Part shown: positions 37,120 to 45,784 of the stretch, piece by piece
How positions within the stretch are numbered: the stretch's first letter is position 1
Layout: each line of letters starts with the position of its first letter
Source of the DNA: Aequorivita sp. CIP111184
GTDB lineage: Bacteria > Bacteroidota > Bacteroidia > Flavobacteriales > Flavobacteriaceae
Direction of reading: 5' to 3'
DNA length: 64,000 bases
Assembly: GCF_900489465.1 (NCBI RefSeq)
Contig: NZ_UEFQ01000013.1
Location: forward strand, 186,001 to 250,000
Notes under the pieces: generated by a model
The model's database searches: none
Seen by the model: the letters and a program-made list of their open reading frames with translations, nothing else
Told to the model about the DNA's origin: nothing
Program-made: the position numbers and the translations under genes

Positions 37120-38439
37120 TTGGACACGGAGCCCCCTGGTTTATTCTTTTTTGCCGTTTTGGACTTTACCCAAATAACAAGCGGTGTTTTACTATTTGTT
37201 TTATTAGCCTGTTCGGCCCTTATTTCTGGGGCTGAAGTTGCGTTCTTTTCTTTGACGCCTTCAGATTTTGAAACCAATGAAGAAAAGGCTATCGCCAAAA
37301 AGCTGGGAATTGTACAGCGATTGCTGGCAAGACCCAAAAAATTATTGGCCACTATATTGGTAGCCAATAATTTTATAAATATTGCTATCGTGCTAATCTT
37401 TGACTCTTTGAGCGATGCACTTTTTTCGGGCATTGAGTCCAATTTCTTTGGAATTGACATTCGTTTTATTGTTGAAGTGGGCGTGGTAACTTTCTTCATT
37501 TTGCTTTTTGGTGAAATTCTTCCAAAAGTATATGCAAACCGAAATCGCATTTCGTTTGCTGTTTTTATGGCTCAGCCGCTCAATGTTTTAGATACATTAC
37601 TATCACCAATCAGTCTACCAATGCGTTCTGCCACACTTTATTTGCACGCACGTTATGGAAAGCAAAGATCCAACATAAGCGTTGACCATCTTTCGCAAGC
37701 TTTAGAGCTTTCTAATAAAGACACAACATACGAGGAGCAGAGAATTCTGCAGGGCATTGTTACCTTCGGAAATACTGACACCAAACAAGTTATGAAAAAC
37801 CGAATGGATATTTTTGCGTTAAATGAAGATCAACCATTCAAGGAAATTCTACCAGAAATAATTCAGAAAGGCTATTCACGAATTCCTGTTTACAAAGATA
37901 GTATGGATAATATTACAGGAATTCTTTATGTTAAGGATCTGATTCCATACACAGACCGGAAAATACTTGATTGGAAGACGCTGAAACGTGAAGTCTATTT
38001 TGTTCCTGAAAACAAAAAATTAGACGATTTACTCAATGAATTTAAGGAAATGAAAATGCACCTCGCCATTGTTGTTGATGAATATGGAGGCACGAGCGGT
38101 TTAATTTCTTTGGAAGATATTATTGAAGAAATTGTGGGCGAAATTAGCGATGAGTTTGACGATGAAGATTTAATCTTTTCAAAATTGGACGATAACACCT
38201 TTGTGTTCGAAGGAAAAACACCGTTAAAAGATTTTTATAAAGTAATAAAACCCGAAGATCCAGAGCTTTTTGAAGATGAAAAAGGTGAGGCAGAAACCTT
38301 GGCTGGGTTTCTTTTAGAGATTTCAAAAGGGTTTCCAAAAAAGAATGAGGTAATATCCTATCACAATTATGCGTTTACCATTGAAGCGTTTGAGGGCAAG
38401 CGCATCAAACAAATAAAACTTACTATTGAAAATAAATAG
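37120..38439 (+). CDS. gldE: Gliding motility-associated protein GldE (CNNM/CorC-like)
   Basis: A 439-residue membrane protein. A four-helix CNNM-type membrane domain covers about residues 18-185 (LACSALISGAEVAFFSLTP, FGEILPKVYA). Two CBS domains follow at about 220-335 (YSRIPVYKDSMDNITGILYVKDL, MHLAIVVDEYGGTSGLISLEDI), then a CorC/HlyC transporter-associated domain. The immediate gldD neighbour identifies it as GldE. The start is TTG at 37120, since no ATG precedes the first helix. Confidence 0.93.
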   Translation: MDTEPPGLFFFAVLDFTQITSGVLLFVLLACSALISGAEVAFFSLTPSDFETNEEKAIAKKLGIVQRLLARPKKLLATILVANNFINIAIVLIFDSLSDALFSGIESNFFGIDIRFIVEVGVVTFFILLFGEILPKVYANRNRISFAVFMAQPLNVLDTLLSPISLPMRSATLYLHARYGKQRSNISVDHLSQALELSNKDTTYEEQRILQGIVTFGNTDTKQVMKNRMDIFALNEDQPFKEILPEIIQKGYSRIPVYKDSMDNITGILYVKDLIPYTDRKILDWKTLKREVYFVPENKKLDDLLNEFKEMKMHLAIVVDEYGGTSGLISLEDIIEEIVGEISDEFDDEDLIFSKLDDNTFVFEGKTPLKDFYKVIKPEDPELFEDEKGEAETLAGFLLEISKGFPKKNEVISYHNYAFTIEAFEGKRIKQIKLTIENK

Positions 38440-38989
38440 TCTAATCTACCTTTTGCTTTCAAGCATTTTTATCCTTGCTTCCTGCGAAGATGATGTTTTG
38501 GTAAAGCCTTCGGCCATGCTTCGTTTGGAATACCCGAAACCTGAATACCGTACCGTAGAAACGGATTGTCCCTATAACTTTTCGATGAACGATAACGCCA
38601 CAATGGTTAAAAAGAAACGTTGTGGCACTAATATATATTATCCAAATATGAAGGCCACTTTGTATTTGACATATCAAGATATTCGGAATAATAATCTAGA
38701 TTCTTTATTGCAAGATGCACAAAAATTGGCTTACGACCATACCATTAAAGCCAATAGTATTCCTGAACAACCTTTTGTGAACCCAGATAAGAACGTTTAT
38801 GGAATGTTCTATATGATAAATGGAAACGCAGCTACCCAAGCGGAGTTTTATGTTACTGATAGCATCAATCATTTTCTGAACGGTGCTTTGTATTTTGACG
38901 CCAAACCAAACTTCGATTCTATCTATCCTGCCGTTGTTTATCTTCGAGAAGATATCCGTAAATTAATGGAAACGATTACTTGGGAATAG
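38426..38989 (+). CDS. gldD: Gliding motility lipoprotein GldD
   Basis: A 187-residue lipoprotein with lipobox LASCEDD (Cys20). The segments RLEYPKPEYR, CPYNFSMN, CGTNIYYPNMKATLYLTY and NAATQAEFYVTDSINHFLNGALYF are characteristic of GldD, which is essential for Bacteroidota gliding. GldD is also required for normal T9SS function. The start is TTG at 38426, inside the last codons of gldE (14-base overlap), so it depends on gldE translation. The three T9SS cargos in this window fit a working T9SS. Confidence 0.95.
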   Translation: MKINSLIYLLLSSIFILASCEDDVLVKPSAMLRLEYPKPEYRTVETDCPYNFSMNDNATMVKKKRCGTNIYYPNMKATLYLTYQDIRNNNLDSLLQDAQKLAYDHTIKANSIPEQPFVNPDKNVYGMFYMINGNAATQAEFYVTDSINHFLNGALYFDAKPNFDSIYPAVVYLREDIRKLMETITWE

Positions 38990-39081
38990 AGTTTTTTCAA
39001 CATTCTTTCAAAAAAGTTAACAAACCATTCACAAATGGTTCAGCAAGTTTTTGTAACTTTTGACTGAAAAAACTAACTATT

Positions 39082-39537
39082 ATGTTCAAAGTATATTCGC
39101 GTTACGGTATTGGGATTGCAGTAATTTTAATTGCATATTTTCTTCTATTAAAATTGGTTGGATTACATCAATATCCAGTATTAAGTTCAGTTAATGGATT
39201 GATTTTCGGTTTCGGAATTTACATGGCAATGAAAAATTATGCTTCACGAAAAAACAAGTTCAAATATGAAAAGGGTTTTCAGGTAGGCCTCTTCTCCGGT
39301 GGAATTGCATCCATAATCTTCACTCTTTTTATGGCTATCTATATGTACCAAATAGATGCAGAATTTTCTGATGCAATTATGGAAAGATGGAACGTTGAAT
39401 ATGATGCGGGAACTCTTATGCTTTTAATTTCAATATTAATTATGGGCTTTGCAACTACCATGGTTTTAACGCTTTCTTTTATGCAACTTCTCAAAAAATC
39501 TTGGAACACACAAGATGGAAACAGGAACACCCTGTAA
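39082..39537 (+). CDS. DUF4199-type small membrane protein
   Basis: A 151-residue protein with four predicted transmembrane helices (about 8-28, 33-50, 68-92 and 108-137). The pattern of helices with KNKFKYEKGFQVGLFSGGIAS between the second and third is that of DUF4199 proteins, abundant in Bacteroidota and functionally unknown. Alone between gldD and rplU. Confidence 0.75.
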   Translation: MFKVYSRYGIGIAVILIAYFLLLKLVGLHQYPVLSSVNGLIFGFGIYMAMKNYASRKNKFKYEKGFQVGLFSGGIASIIFTLFMAIYMYQIDAEFSDAIMERWNVEYDAGTLMLLISILIMGFATTMVLTLSFMQLLKKSWNTQDGNRNTL

Positions 39538-39554
39538 ATTAACTAAAAAACACT

Positions 39555-39584
39555 TTGTTGTTTCCTTTTTAAAAATTATATTTG
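39555..39584 (+). promoter_or_regulatory. Promoter of rplU-rpmA
   Basis: TTG (39555-39557), 19-base spacer and TATATTTG (39577-39584) match the consensus. The leader to the rplU ATG is about 55 bases. Confidence 0.75.
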
Positions 39585-39643
39585 CACCCGCTTTTGCCGG
39601 ACGGTGAAAGCATTTTGTTTAACTAATTTATAAACGATTCGCT

Positions 39644-40390
39644 ATGTACGCAATTGTAGAGATAGCAGGGCAGCAAGTAAAAGTTGCAAAAGACCAAAAG
39701 GTTTTTGTTAATCGTTTGCCAGTAGAAGAAGGTAAAACAGTGTCTTTTGACAATGTACTTCTTATTGGTGACGGAGACAATATTACCATTGGCGCCCCAG
39801 CTATAGACGGAGCTCAAATAGGAGCTAAAGTCGTAAAACACCTAAAAGGTGACAAGGTTATTGTATTCAAAAAGAAAAGAAGAAAAGGTTTCCGCAAGAA
39901 AAACGGTCACCGTCAGTATCTTTCTGAAATCATAATCGAAAGCATTGTAGCTTCAGGAGCTACACCTGCAAAAAAGGAAGAAGCTAAAAAAGCTGAACCA
40001 AAAAAAGAAACCAAGCCAGCCGCTAAAGTTGAAACTAAAAAAGCCGAGCCAAAAGCAAAAGCTAAAAAAGAAGTTGAAGTAAGCGAAAATCTTGTAACAC
40101 GTGCAGAGCATAGAGCTGAAGACGCTAATATCGAAATGAACATCGATAAAGTGCTTCACAGTATTGGTACTGCTTCCAAAGCTGACGCTGATGATTTAAA
40201 ACTCATCAACGGTATTGGCCCAGCGTATGAAACTAGACTTAACGAAGTTGGTATCTACACTTGGGAGCAAATAAGCAAACTTAAAGCTGCAGACCGCGAA
40301 GAGCTTTCAGCTATCGACGGTATTACTCGCGATAAGATTGAATCTGAAGAGTGGGTTAAGCAAGCTAAAGAATTGCTTAAAAACAAATAA
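39644..40390 (+). CDS. rplU: 50S ribosomal protein L21 with C-terminal helix-hairpin-helix extension
   Basis: Residues 1-103 are a complete bL21 (MYAIVEIAGQQVKVAKDQKV, KGDKVIVFKKKRRKGFRKKNGHRQ). A Lys/Ala/Glu/Pro-rich linker follows at about 107-145. A globular domain then occupies about 160-248, with DLKLINGIGPAYETRLNEVG and IDGITRDKIES, matching the helix-hairpin-helix-like fold found in other nucleic-acid proteins. Normal bL21 is about 103 residues, so this is more than double. Extended L21 is known in Flavobacteriia; the role of the extra domain is not known to me. Precedes rpmA by 29 bases. Confidence 0.95.
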   Translation: MYAIVEIAGQQVKVAKDQKVFVNRLPVEEGKTVSFDNVLLIGDGDNITIGAPAIDGAQIGAKVVKHLKGDKVIVFKKKRRKGFRKKNGHRQYLSEIIIESIVASGATPAKKEEAKKAEPKKETKPAAKVETKKAEPKAKAKKEVEVSENLVTRAEHRAEDANIEMNIDKVLHSIGTASKADADDLKLINGIGPAYETRLNEVGIYTWEQISKLKAADREELSAIDGITRDKIESEEWVKQAKELLKNK

Positions 40391-40419
40391 TCGAAATCAT
40401 TAATTAAAAAGTATAAACC

Positions 40420-40683
40420 ATGGCTCACAAAAAAGGAGTTGGTAGTTCCAAAAACGGTCGCGAATCAGAATCGAAACGTCTAGGCGTTAAGATTTTTGGT
40501 GGACAAGCTGCCATTGCTGGAAATATCATCGTAAGACAAAGAGGATATACGCATCACCCAGGTGAAAACGTATATGGTGGTAAAGATCACACCTTGCACG
40601 CACAAGTGGATGGTTTGGTTAAATTTACCAAAAAGAAAGATAACAAGAGCTACGTTTCTATCGTTCCAAACGCTGAGGCATAG
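40420..40683 (+). CDS. rpmA: 50S ribosomal protein L27
   Basis: An 87-residue bL27. The mature N terminus [24 protein letters not shown] is of the type without a cleaved N-terminal extension. [15 protein letters not shown] and HTLHAQVDG are canonical. Second gene of rplU-rpmA. Confidence 0.98.
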   Translation: MAHKKGVGSSKNGRESESKRLGVKIFGGQAAIAGNIIVRQRGYTHHPGENVYGGKDHTLHAQVDGLVKFTKKKDNKSYVSIVPNAEA

Positions 40684-40705
40684 TATCAACCTTGTTTGAT
40701 AAAAT

Positions 40706-40738
40706 AAAAAACCTTCACAGAAATGTGGAGGTTTTTTA
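40706..40738 (+). terminator. Terminator of rplU-rpmA
   Basis: ACCTTCACA (40711-40719) pairs with TGTGGAGGT (40724-40732) with one G-T pair, followed by a T run. The flanking A tract would let it work for the convergent gene too. Confidence 0.8.
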
Positions 40739-41392
40739 TTTTACAGAATGTTTTTGAAATTCTGAAAACGAAATAGGATTCCCTAATAATGTCCATTTCC
40801 GGTCTTCCGGAAAATGGGAAAGAATAAAATCGGCAGGTTTCGTTAAGAACCAGAAATCATCTGCCTTATTGTTGCTGCCATAGCTTATTGCCCAAGTAAT
40901 ATCAAGCAATTTCCATTTCCCATTTAATTTTACAGCATTCCAAGTATGGTTCGGTATTTTGCTTTTTTGAATTTTTCCCGAATAATCTTTTGTGAAACCA
41001 TGGATCACTTCTGTAGGAACGCCAACATTTTCACAGAGACTTTTGAAAAGAAAAGCAAAACCACCGCAAAGCGCCATTTTCCGCTCTAAAACTTTTTTGG
41101 TTACATTTTCTTCGGAAGTATAAAATTCCTTTTGAAGCTCTGCACTTAGTCGTAACTCGTTATCATAAGAAATATTGGAAGCTATCCATTTATAGATTGC
41201 AAAAACTTTATCCTTGTCGGAAGTCGCGTCTTTTGTAATTGCAAAAGCAAGTTTTGTGGTAGAAAAGGGTGTTTTTCCTTTTTTAGAAACATGGCCATTT
41301 TGACGATTGTCATTCCCAATTATAGCACCTATTTGCGCAATTGCACTAAAACTAAGGCATACTAAGAGTAAAAAGATAAATTGTTTTCGCAT
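40736..41392 (-). CDS. Transglutaminase-like secreted protein
   Basis: A 218-residue protein with signal peptide (ends AIAQ). The transglutaminase/protease-like triad is complete: Cys109 (ALCGGFAFLF), His149 (NHTWNAV) and Asp164 (LLDITWA). YKWIASNISYD marks the domain start. Likely a periplasmic or secreted cysteine peptidase or amidase, not a true cross-linker. No operon partner. Confidence 0.88.
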   Translation of the reverse strand: MRKQFIFLLLVCLSFSAIAQIGAIIGNDNRQNGHVSKKGKTPFSTTKLAFAITKDATSDKDKVFAIYKWIASNISYDNELRLSAELQKEFYTSEENVTKKVLERKMALCGGFAFLFKSLCENVGVPTEVIHGFTKDYSGKIQKSKIPNHTWNAVKLNGKWKLLDITWAISYGSNNKADDFWFLTKPADFILSHFPEDRKWTLLGNPISFSEFQKHSVK

Positions 41393-41458
41393 AAATCTAA
41401 ACTGACATATCTGAAAACGTTTTAAATAAATATATATTGAATGAAAAGGTGTTAAACC

Positions 41459-42439
41459 TTACTTGATTAATTCTTTTAAATCTTTTTCAGAAACATTCAG
41501 TAAGCCCACTTTCGGCAAACGCCTTGTAAGCTCCCTCCAATTTTCATCCTTTTTATAAATTTCCTGAAGCATTTCAGCACCGCGTTCTATCTGTTTATCA
41601 TTTGCTAAAGTTATTGCGGTCCAATACTGCATTTCCAAGTTTTCTGGAAACATCTTCATTGCAGCATTGTATTCGTCCATGGCTCTTTTCATTTCATTCT
41701 TTTCAACATATAGATCGCCTTGGTTCATATGTTCGTAAGCGCGAAACACTTTTAAAAGTCTATCAATTTCCTTAACAGGGTTTTCTGAATCATCGACGCG
41801 TAAATCTAAAAGCTTGTCATTCCACGGCTCCTTGGTAGCTTCGGGTGCAAAAATGAGCAATGCCGCAGATTGTTTTCCGCGAATGTCACCTCCAGCATTT
41901 TGCGCAGCTTGTAAAACAGCCACCATTCTTTCCGCTAATGGCATTTCGGCGTGTTCTCGCCAAGCTTTTTCCATTGCCGGCACTACTTTTTCATTCAGCA
42001 TCATATTTGCCTGTACTGAAAAATTCTCGCTGTTAGCGTGACCCGCAAAATCAATACAGCTTTTACCTGTATGTGTTGCAACTCTGCCTTGTTTGTCCAA
42101 AATGGCCACTTGCCGAAAATCTCTACCTTCGTCATCGCTCAACAAAATGTCCAGAGCCTCTTGAGGTGTTTTTCCATCTTTCAGCAATTCCAGACCGCGA
42201 ATACCGAATGATTTGTTAGTAAATGATTGGGTTGCAACTACGCCCACACCAGCTTCACCCCAAGAAACACCAGTGCCAACACTAAACCAATGGCTTTGGA
42301 CTGCTACGGCCATCTCCCCCGTTTTGCTATCACGTGCCACTATTGAAAAAGTATGTGCTAAAGGATCATTGGGTTTCATTGTTTGCGCATTAATAGATGA
42401 AACTAAAAAAAAACTAAAGATGAAAATTAAGTACTTCAT
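41459..42439 (-). CDS. DUF1028 protein with C-terminal TPR-like segment
   Basis: A 326-residue secreted protein (signal peptide ends INAQ). Residues 28-225 match DUF1028, an Ntn-hydrolase-like fold: HTFSIVARDSKTGEMAVAVQS, GVVATQSFTN, GRVATHTG. The mature chain starts well before the Thr/Ser expected to be the nucleophile in Ntn enzymes, so activity is uncertain. The last 90 residues (HMNQGDLYVEKNEMKRAMDEYNAA) form two or three TPR-like helix pairs. Confidence 0.88.
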   Translation of the reverse strand: MKYLIFIFSFFLVSSINAQTMKPNDPLAHTFSIVARDSKTGEMAVAVQSHWFSVGTGVSWGEAGVGVVATQSFTNKSFGIRGLELLKDGKTPQEALDILLSDDEGRDFRQVAILDKQGRVATHTGKSCIDFAGHANSENFSVQANMMLNEKVVPAMEKAWREHAEMPLAERMVAVLQAAQNAGGDIRGKQSAALLIFAPEATKEPWNDKLLDLRVDDSENPVKEIDRLLKVFRAYEHMNQGDLYVEKNEMKRAMDEYNAAMKMFPENLEMQYWTAITLANDKQIERGAEMLQEIYKKDENWRELTRRLPKVGLLNVSEKDLKELIK

Positions 42440-42642
42440 GGTTTGTGATTTAATATTTAAAGATAATTTTTTATTGCAAGTATTTGAAGACTTTATTTCT
42501 TTAACCGAGATATAACTTATTAGTTTTTCTAAATTTGATGTATATTAAATCCTTAAAACTAAGGAAAATGGTTTAGCGCTTGAATTTCATTATAATATGT
42601 TATTTTAGTACTCTTTAAAAAACCCATTTTGAATTTTTCTGA

Positions 42643-44895
42643 ATGTTGAAATATCTACGCTTCGTAATACTCTTTATTCCCCTAATAGGATTTGCGCAAA
42701 ATAGCCAAGACACTATTTCAATTCAAAACGAGCAAGAGTTTGCTGCGCTTAAGGACTCTTTAAAGGCATTGCAGGACCGAACAGATTATATGCTTTTTGA
42801 AGGTAAATATGACTCTGTAATATTTACCTCCATTGACAATATAAAATTTGCCGAACGTATAGGAGATAATAATGCTGCCTTTTATTCCAGATATATGATG
42901 GGCGCTTCCTTTTTATATCTGAAAGACTTTAAGAATGCTCATGGGTATGCAAAGGATTATTTAAATTTTGCAGAAAAATCTAAGGATGAATTTTTAATGG
43001 CGCGTGCCTATAATTTTATGGGAGCTCTTTATTTGGCCGAAAAAAAGCATGATTCCGCGCTTCCTTTTTTTAAAAAAGCACTCCCCCTTTCGTTAAAAAG
43101 AAAAGATACTTTGGAAGCCGCCATGGTATATTATAACCTGTCCGAATCATATCTTAATCAAGGCGACCAAAAAAAAGCCCTGCTTTATTTCAGCAAAGCA
43201 GAGCAAGGAATAAAAGCTATGGAGTTTAAAGGTTTAACAACCGAAATGAATTTACTTCAAGGTAAATTGAACCTTCATTTAAACAAACCTAAAGAAGCAA
43301 TTGCAAACTTTAAAGAGGCTATCTCTTTTGGGGAAAAAGGAAATTACATTGATGACAATTTAATTGAAGCATACAAAGAATACAGTACCGCTCTTTTTGA
43401 CACCGGTGATTTTAAAGAGGCTTTTTTGGTGCGGAAAAAATTTGATAGTCTCTCTGCGGTGCAATTTGAAAAAGAACGCCTGATGGCCATTCAGAACGCA
43501 GCTGCACAATTTAGTGTAAACGAATATAAAAAACAGGCCCACCAAGCTGAACTAGAAAAAAAATTATTTTCAGAAAAGGCTTTATTAAGCAACATTCTAC
43601 TTTATTTTTTTATTGGCGCAGCCCTTTTGATGGGATTATTCCTTATAATCCTTTATGTATCACACAAAGGAAGAAAAGTATTGACCAATACACTAAAAGA
43701 AAAAAATCAGCAATATTTAAAAGCAAAACAGAAATCAGAAAAGTTAGCTATGGCAAAAAGCAAGTTCTTTTCAACTGTTAGCCACGAATTGCGAACTCCG
43801 CTTTATGGTGTTATTGGTTTAAGTTCTGTGCTATTGGAAGACGAATCTCTCAAAAATCATCAAACAGATTTAAAGAATCTAAAATTTTCGGCAGACTATC
43901 TTTTGGCCCTTATAAATGATGTACTTCAAATAAGCAAACTAGAATCGAATACGCTTGAGGAAATGAAAGCGCCATTTGATTTAAAAGATTTGGTCCAATC
44001 TATAGTTTCGTCTTTTCAATATGCTTTGGTTCAAAATAAAAATAAATTACACGTAGATATTTCAGAAAATATACCACATACAATTATCGGTGACCGCGTG
44101 CGACTTTCGCAAATACTAATGAATTTAGTGGGCAACGCCATAAAATTTACTACAAATGGAAATATCTATATTTCAGCTCAAGAAGAATCAATTTCAGAAA
44201 ATGAAGTAACTATAAATTTCAGTATTAAAGATAAAGGTATTGGTATTCCAAAGGAAAAACAGAAAGCCATTTTTGAAGAATTTCAGCAAGTAGATTCAGA
44301 CGATTTCAAAATACAAGGAACAGGTCTTGGCCTTACCATCGTGAAAAAACTACTGGAAGCTTCAAACTCTTCCATCAAGCTAAAAAGTAAACCCGGTAAA
44401 GGATCTACTTTTAGTTTTACGTTAAGTTTTCAAATCTTGAAGCATTTACTTCAAGACAAAATAATGGATGATAACAGCATCTTAAATGGTAAAAAAATAC
44501 TTGTAGTGGATGATAACCGAATCAATCAAATTGTTACGAAGAAAATACTGGAAAATCACGGGATAATTTGTGATATTGCTGAGAACGGAGATATTGCCAT
44601 TGAAAAAGTAAGCACTGATACTTTTGATCTTGTGTTAATGGACATCAATATGCCTGGCAAGGATGGAATTGAAACTACTAAAGAAATTAGAAAATTCAAC
44701 CAAGTAATTCCAATTTTAGCACTGACTGCTATTGAAGTTGAAGAAATGAGAAATAAAATTGAAGCTTCGGGGATGAATGATATTATTGTGAAACCCTATG
44801 ATACCGATAAATTTTTGACAATTATACTTCGAAATTTAATAAAAGAAGAAGAATCATTACAACTCAGCACTGAAAAATTTTCAATTAGGCAATAA
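42643..44895 (+). CDS. Hybrid sensor histidine kinase/response regulator with TPR sensor
   Basis: A 750-residue protein. Signal peptide (ends GFAQ), periplasmic TPR array at about 60-290, one transmembrane helix at about 315-338, HisKA domain with His381 in STVSHELRTP, HATPase_c, and a C-terminal receiver with Asp667 (LVLMDINMP). There is no separate DNA-binding regulator next to it, so output must go through a phosphotransfer protein or an unlinked regulator. A -7-like TAAATTTG at 42530-42537 gives a leader of about 100 bases. Confidence 0.93.
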   Translation: MLKYLRFVILFIPLIGFAQNSQDTISIQNEQEFAALKDSLKALQDRTDYMLFEGKYDSVIFTSIDNIKFAERIGDNNAAFYSRYMMGASFLYLKDFKNAHGYAKDYLNFAEKSKDEFLMARAYNFMGALYLAEKKHDSALPFFKKALPLSLKRKDTLEAAMVYYNLSESYLNQGDQKKALLYFSKAEQGIKAMEFKGLTTEMNLLQGKLNLHLNKPKEAIANFKEAISFGEKGNYIDDNLIEAYKEYSTALFDTGDFKEAFLVRKKFDSLSAVQFEKERLMAIQNAAAQFSVNEYKKQAHQAELEKKLFSEKALLSNILLYFFIGAALLMGLFLIILYVSHKGRKVLTNTLKEKNQQYLKAKQKSEKLAMAKSKFFSTVSHELRTPLYGVIGLSSVLLEDESLKNHQTDLKNLKFSADYLLALINDVLQISKLESNTLEEMKAPFDLKDLVQSIVSSFQYALVQNKNKLHVDISENIPHTIIGDRVRLSQILMNLVGNAIKFTTNGNIYISAQEESISENEVTINFSIKDKGIGIPKEKQKAIFEEFQQVDSDDFKIQGTGLGLTIVKKLLEASNSSIKLKSKPGKGSTFSFTLSFQILKHLLQDKIMDDNSILNGKKILVVDDNRINQIVTKKILENHGIICDIAENGDIAIEKVSTDTFDLVLMDINMPGKDGIETTKEIRKFNQVIPILALTAIEVEEMRNKIEASGMNDIIVKPYDTDKFLTIILRNLIKEEESLQLSTEKFSIRQ

Positions 44896-44896
44896 A

Positions 44897-44928
44897 AAAA
44901 TCCTAAGTATTAGCTACTTAGGATTTTT
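44897..44928. terminator. Bidirectional terminator between the hybrid kinase and sdhB
   Basis: TCCTAAGTA (44901-44909) and TACTTAGGA (44915-44923) form a 9-bp stem, extended by A and T tracts on either side. It serves both convergent genes. Confidence 0.85.
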
Positions 44929-44947
44929 CATTTTTATATAGATTTTT

Positions 44948-45694
44948 TTATCCCTTCAAACTAGCTCCTAAATATTCACGGTTCATACGTGCAATGTTTT
45001 CCAAAGAAATTCCTTTAGGGCATTCAATTTCGCAAGCACCGGTATTGCTACAGTTTCCGAAGCCTTCCTTGTCCATTTGTGCAACCATATTTAAAACACG
45101 CTCCGTTGCTTCAATTCTTCCCTGTGGAAGCAAAGCAAACTGGCTCACTTTAGCTGAAGTAAACAACATAGCACTAGCATTTTTACACGCCGCCACACAA
45201 GCTCCACAGCCAATACATGTTGCTGCATTAAAGGATTCATCTGCATCGTGTTTGTTAACGGGAATAGTGTTTGCATCAATAGTATTTCCGGAAGTATTAA
45301 CCGAAATATAACCTCCAGCTTGCTGAATTCTATCAAAAGCGCTCCTGTCTACCACCAAATCTTTTATTACCGGAAATGCCTTAGCGCGGAAAGGTTCTAT
45401 AACAATAGTATCGCCATCTTTAAACATACGCATATGCAATTGGCACGTTGTAACCAATCTATCAGGTCCGTGAGGCTCTCCATTGATCTGCAATGAACAA
45501 CTTCCACAGATTCCCTCTCGGCAATCGTGATCAAAAACAACTGGCTCTTCGCCTTTATTTATAAGGCCTTCGTTAAGAACGTCAAGCATTTCTAAAAAAG
45601 ACATGTCCCCCTCTACTCCGTCAATAGGATATGTTTTTAATTCTCCCTTTGTTGTTGCGTTTTTTTGACGCCAAATTTTTAAAGTAAGTTTCAT
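44948..45694 (-). CDS. sdhB: Succinate dehydrogenase/fumarate reductase iron-sulfur subunit
   Basis: A 248-residue subunit passing electrons from FAD to menaquinone. The [2Fe-2S] ligands are in [11 protein letters not shown] with a later Cys (TTCQLH); the [4Fe-4S] motif is [11 protein letters not shown]; the [3Fe-4S]/second cluster motif uses [14 protein letters not shown]. Third gene of sdhCAB, 90 bases after sdhA. Confidence 0.97.
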   Translation of the reverse strand: MKLTLKIWRQKNATTKGELKTYPIDGVEGDMSFLEMLDVLNEGLINKGEEPVVFDHDCREGICGSCSLQINGEPHGPDRLVTTCQLHMRMFKDGDTIVIEPFRAKAFPVIKDLVVDRSAFDRIQQAGGYISVNTSGNTIDANTIPVNKHDADESFNAATCIGCGACVAACKNASAMLFTSAKVSQFALLPQGRIEATERVLNMVAQMDKEGFGNCSNTGACEIECPKGISLENIARMNREYLGASLKG

Positions 45695-45784
45695 CTTTAT
45701 AATATATTTGATAAAGCGGAAGATGGAATGCCCAAATTATTCATCTTCGTTTTATTAGAAAATTGTTAGCGGGCATTTCATAGT

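Noticed and set aside
39913..40159. Phe/Ser-rich minus-strand frames opposite rplU
   Set aside because: They are the complement of the Lys/Ala-rich linker of L21, which explains the composition.
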